Shown: piece after piece, positions 63,792 to 64,000 of the stretch
How positions within the stretch are numbered: position 1 is the first letter of the stretch
Layout of the letters: each line of letters starts with the position of its first letter
From: Sediminibacillus albus
GTDB lineage: Bacteria > Bacillota > Bacilli > Bacillales > Amphibacillaceae
Assembly (NCBI RefSeq): GCF_900101125.1
Contig: NZ_FNFL01000003.1
Location: 248,001 to 312,000 of the forward strand
DNA length: 64,000 nt
Direction: 5' to 3'
Notes under the pieces: model-generated
What the model saw: only the letters and a program-made list of their open reading frames with translations
Told to the model about the DNA's origin: nothing
The model's database searches: none
Made by a program: the position numbers and the translations under genes

Positions 63792-64000
63792 CTAATCCCT
63801 GATTGATAAAACGACAACCGATTTGGCTGGCAAATGGATCTTCAAGCTGTTGCCATCCTTTGTAAAATCTTCAAAGGCAGCCGGCTTTACCAGGTCTGGC
63901 TCTTCAAACGTGTTTCGGGCATTGATGGTATCCGCTGTTAAAACCCGCCCCTGTACCTTTGCGGGCTGACCGCCCCGCAAATCAACGGTTACATCTGCAT
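63792..64000 (-). CDS. abfA: Alpha-L-arabinofuranosidase, C-terminal end only
   Basis: Only the last 69 codons are in the window; the gene continues past 64000. The readable end, with VLTADTINARNTFEEPDLV and IHLPAKSVVVLSIRD, matches the C-terminal beta domain of GH51 arabinofuranosidases, which release arabinose from arabinan side chains. The stop is 53 bases before the araM start, so the two are likely in one ara transcript. Assignment rests on a short segment plus context. Confidence 0.75.
   Translation of the reverse strand, partial: ADVTVDLRGGQPAKVQGRVLTADTINARNTFEEPDLVKPAAFEDFTKDGNSLKIHLPAKSVVVLSIRD

Overview
The window reads as chromosomal DNA of a low-to-moderate GC, Gram-positive, spore-forming Bacillaceae. 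The case rests on Shine-Dalgarno-rich starts (many GTG and TTG, one apparent ATT), T-box and S-box leaders, Rex, Fur, AraR, cre and MhqR-like sites matching Bacillus subtilis consensus sequences, and B. subtilis-type proteins such as HelD, a YkpA-type ABC-F protein, a YpuA-like DUF1002 protein, thioredoxin-type ArsC and AraM. A BCCT transporter and the repeat type suggest the salt-tolerant Oceanobacillus/Virgibacillus/Terribacillus side of the family, but this is not proven. I see no prophage, CRISPR array, intact insertion sequence, rRNA or tRNA.

Layout. 1-1858: 3'-truncated topB. 2056-2505: a cyclic-di-GMP-I riboswitch ahead of an unrecognised 103-residue protein that seems to start with ATT. 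2567-4725: arsRBC. 5002-10194: a divergent phosphate/phosphonate locus, with a 5'-nucleotidase facing phnD-phnC-phnE-phnE and a Pho-box-like array between them. 10380-13622: ABC-F protein and a Rex-controlled NADH oxidase. 14131-21243: complete trpEGDCFBA operon behind two tandem T-boxes with Trp specifiers. 21299-25520: amidase-like protein, DEAD-box helicase, LysM-3D wall protein and a Fur-box nitroreductase. 25781-32934: galKETM with a ROK repressor that carries the same operator-like sequence. 33073-40625: oxidoreductases, HAD phosphatase, a membrane protein/HTH pair, MhqO-type dioxygenase with an MhqR-like box, SSS symporter, NUDIX and ferredoxin. 40859-41143: decapitated nsrR. 41229-45542: BCCT transporter, then a SAM-riboswitch operon of an LLM flavin monooxygenase and an ATP-grasp ligase. 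45682-58235: HelD, a second LLM protein, MFS exporter, orphan siderophore-type N-monooxygenase, NCS2 permease, DUF1002 protein, RidA, Gfo/Idh/MocA, YjbQ and sirtuin. 58325-64000: monosaccharide ABC transporter with AraR and cre sites, araM, and the 3' end of an arabinofuranosidase.

How the parts work together. Regulation is unusually readable: nearly every catabolic or biosynthetic block carries its own recognisable switch. The trp operon senses uncharged tRNA-Trp, nox senses NADH through Rex, the LLM/ATP-grasp pair senses SAM, the arabinose transporter senses arabinose and carbon status, and the gal operon and its likely repressor share an operator.

An interspersed repeat family (at 13608-14112, in two pieces at 30545-31730, and at 54777-55408) lies directly against gene 3' ends and carries a hairpin flanked by T-runs. 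In two cases it supplies the last codons and stop of the neighbouring gene. The least explained loci are the c-di-GMP-controlled unknown gene and the SAM-controlled monooxygenase/ligase pair.
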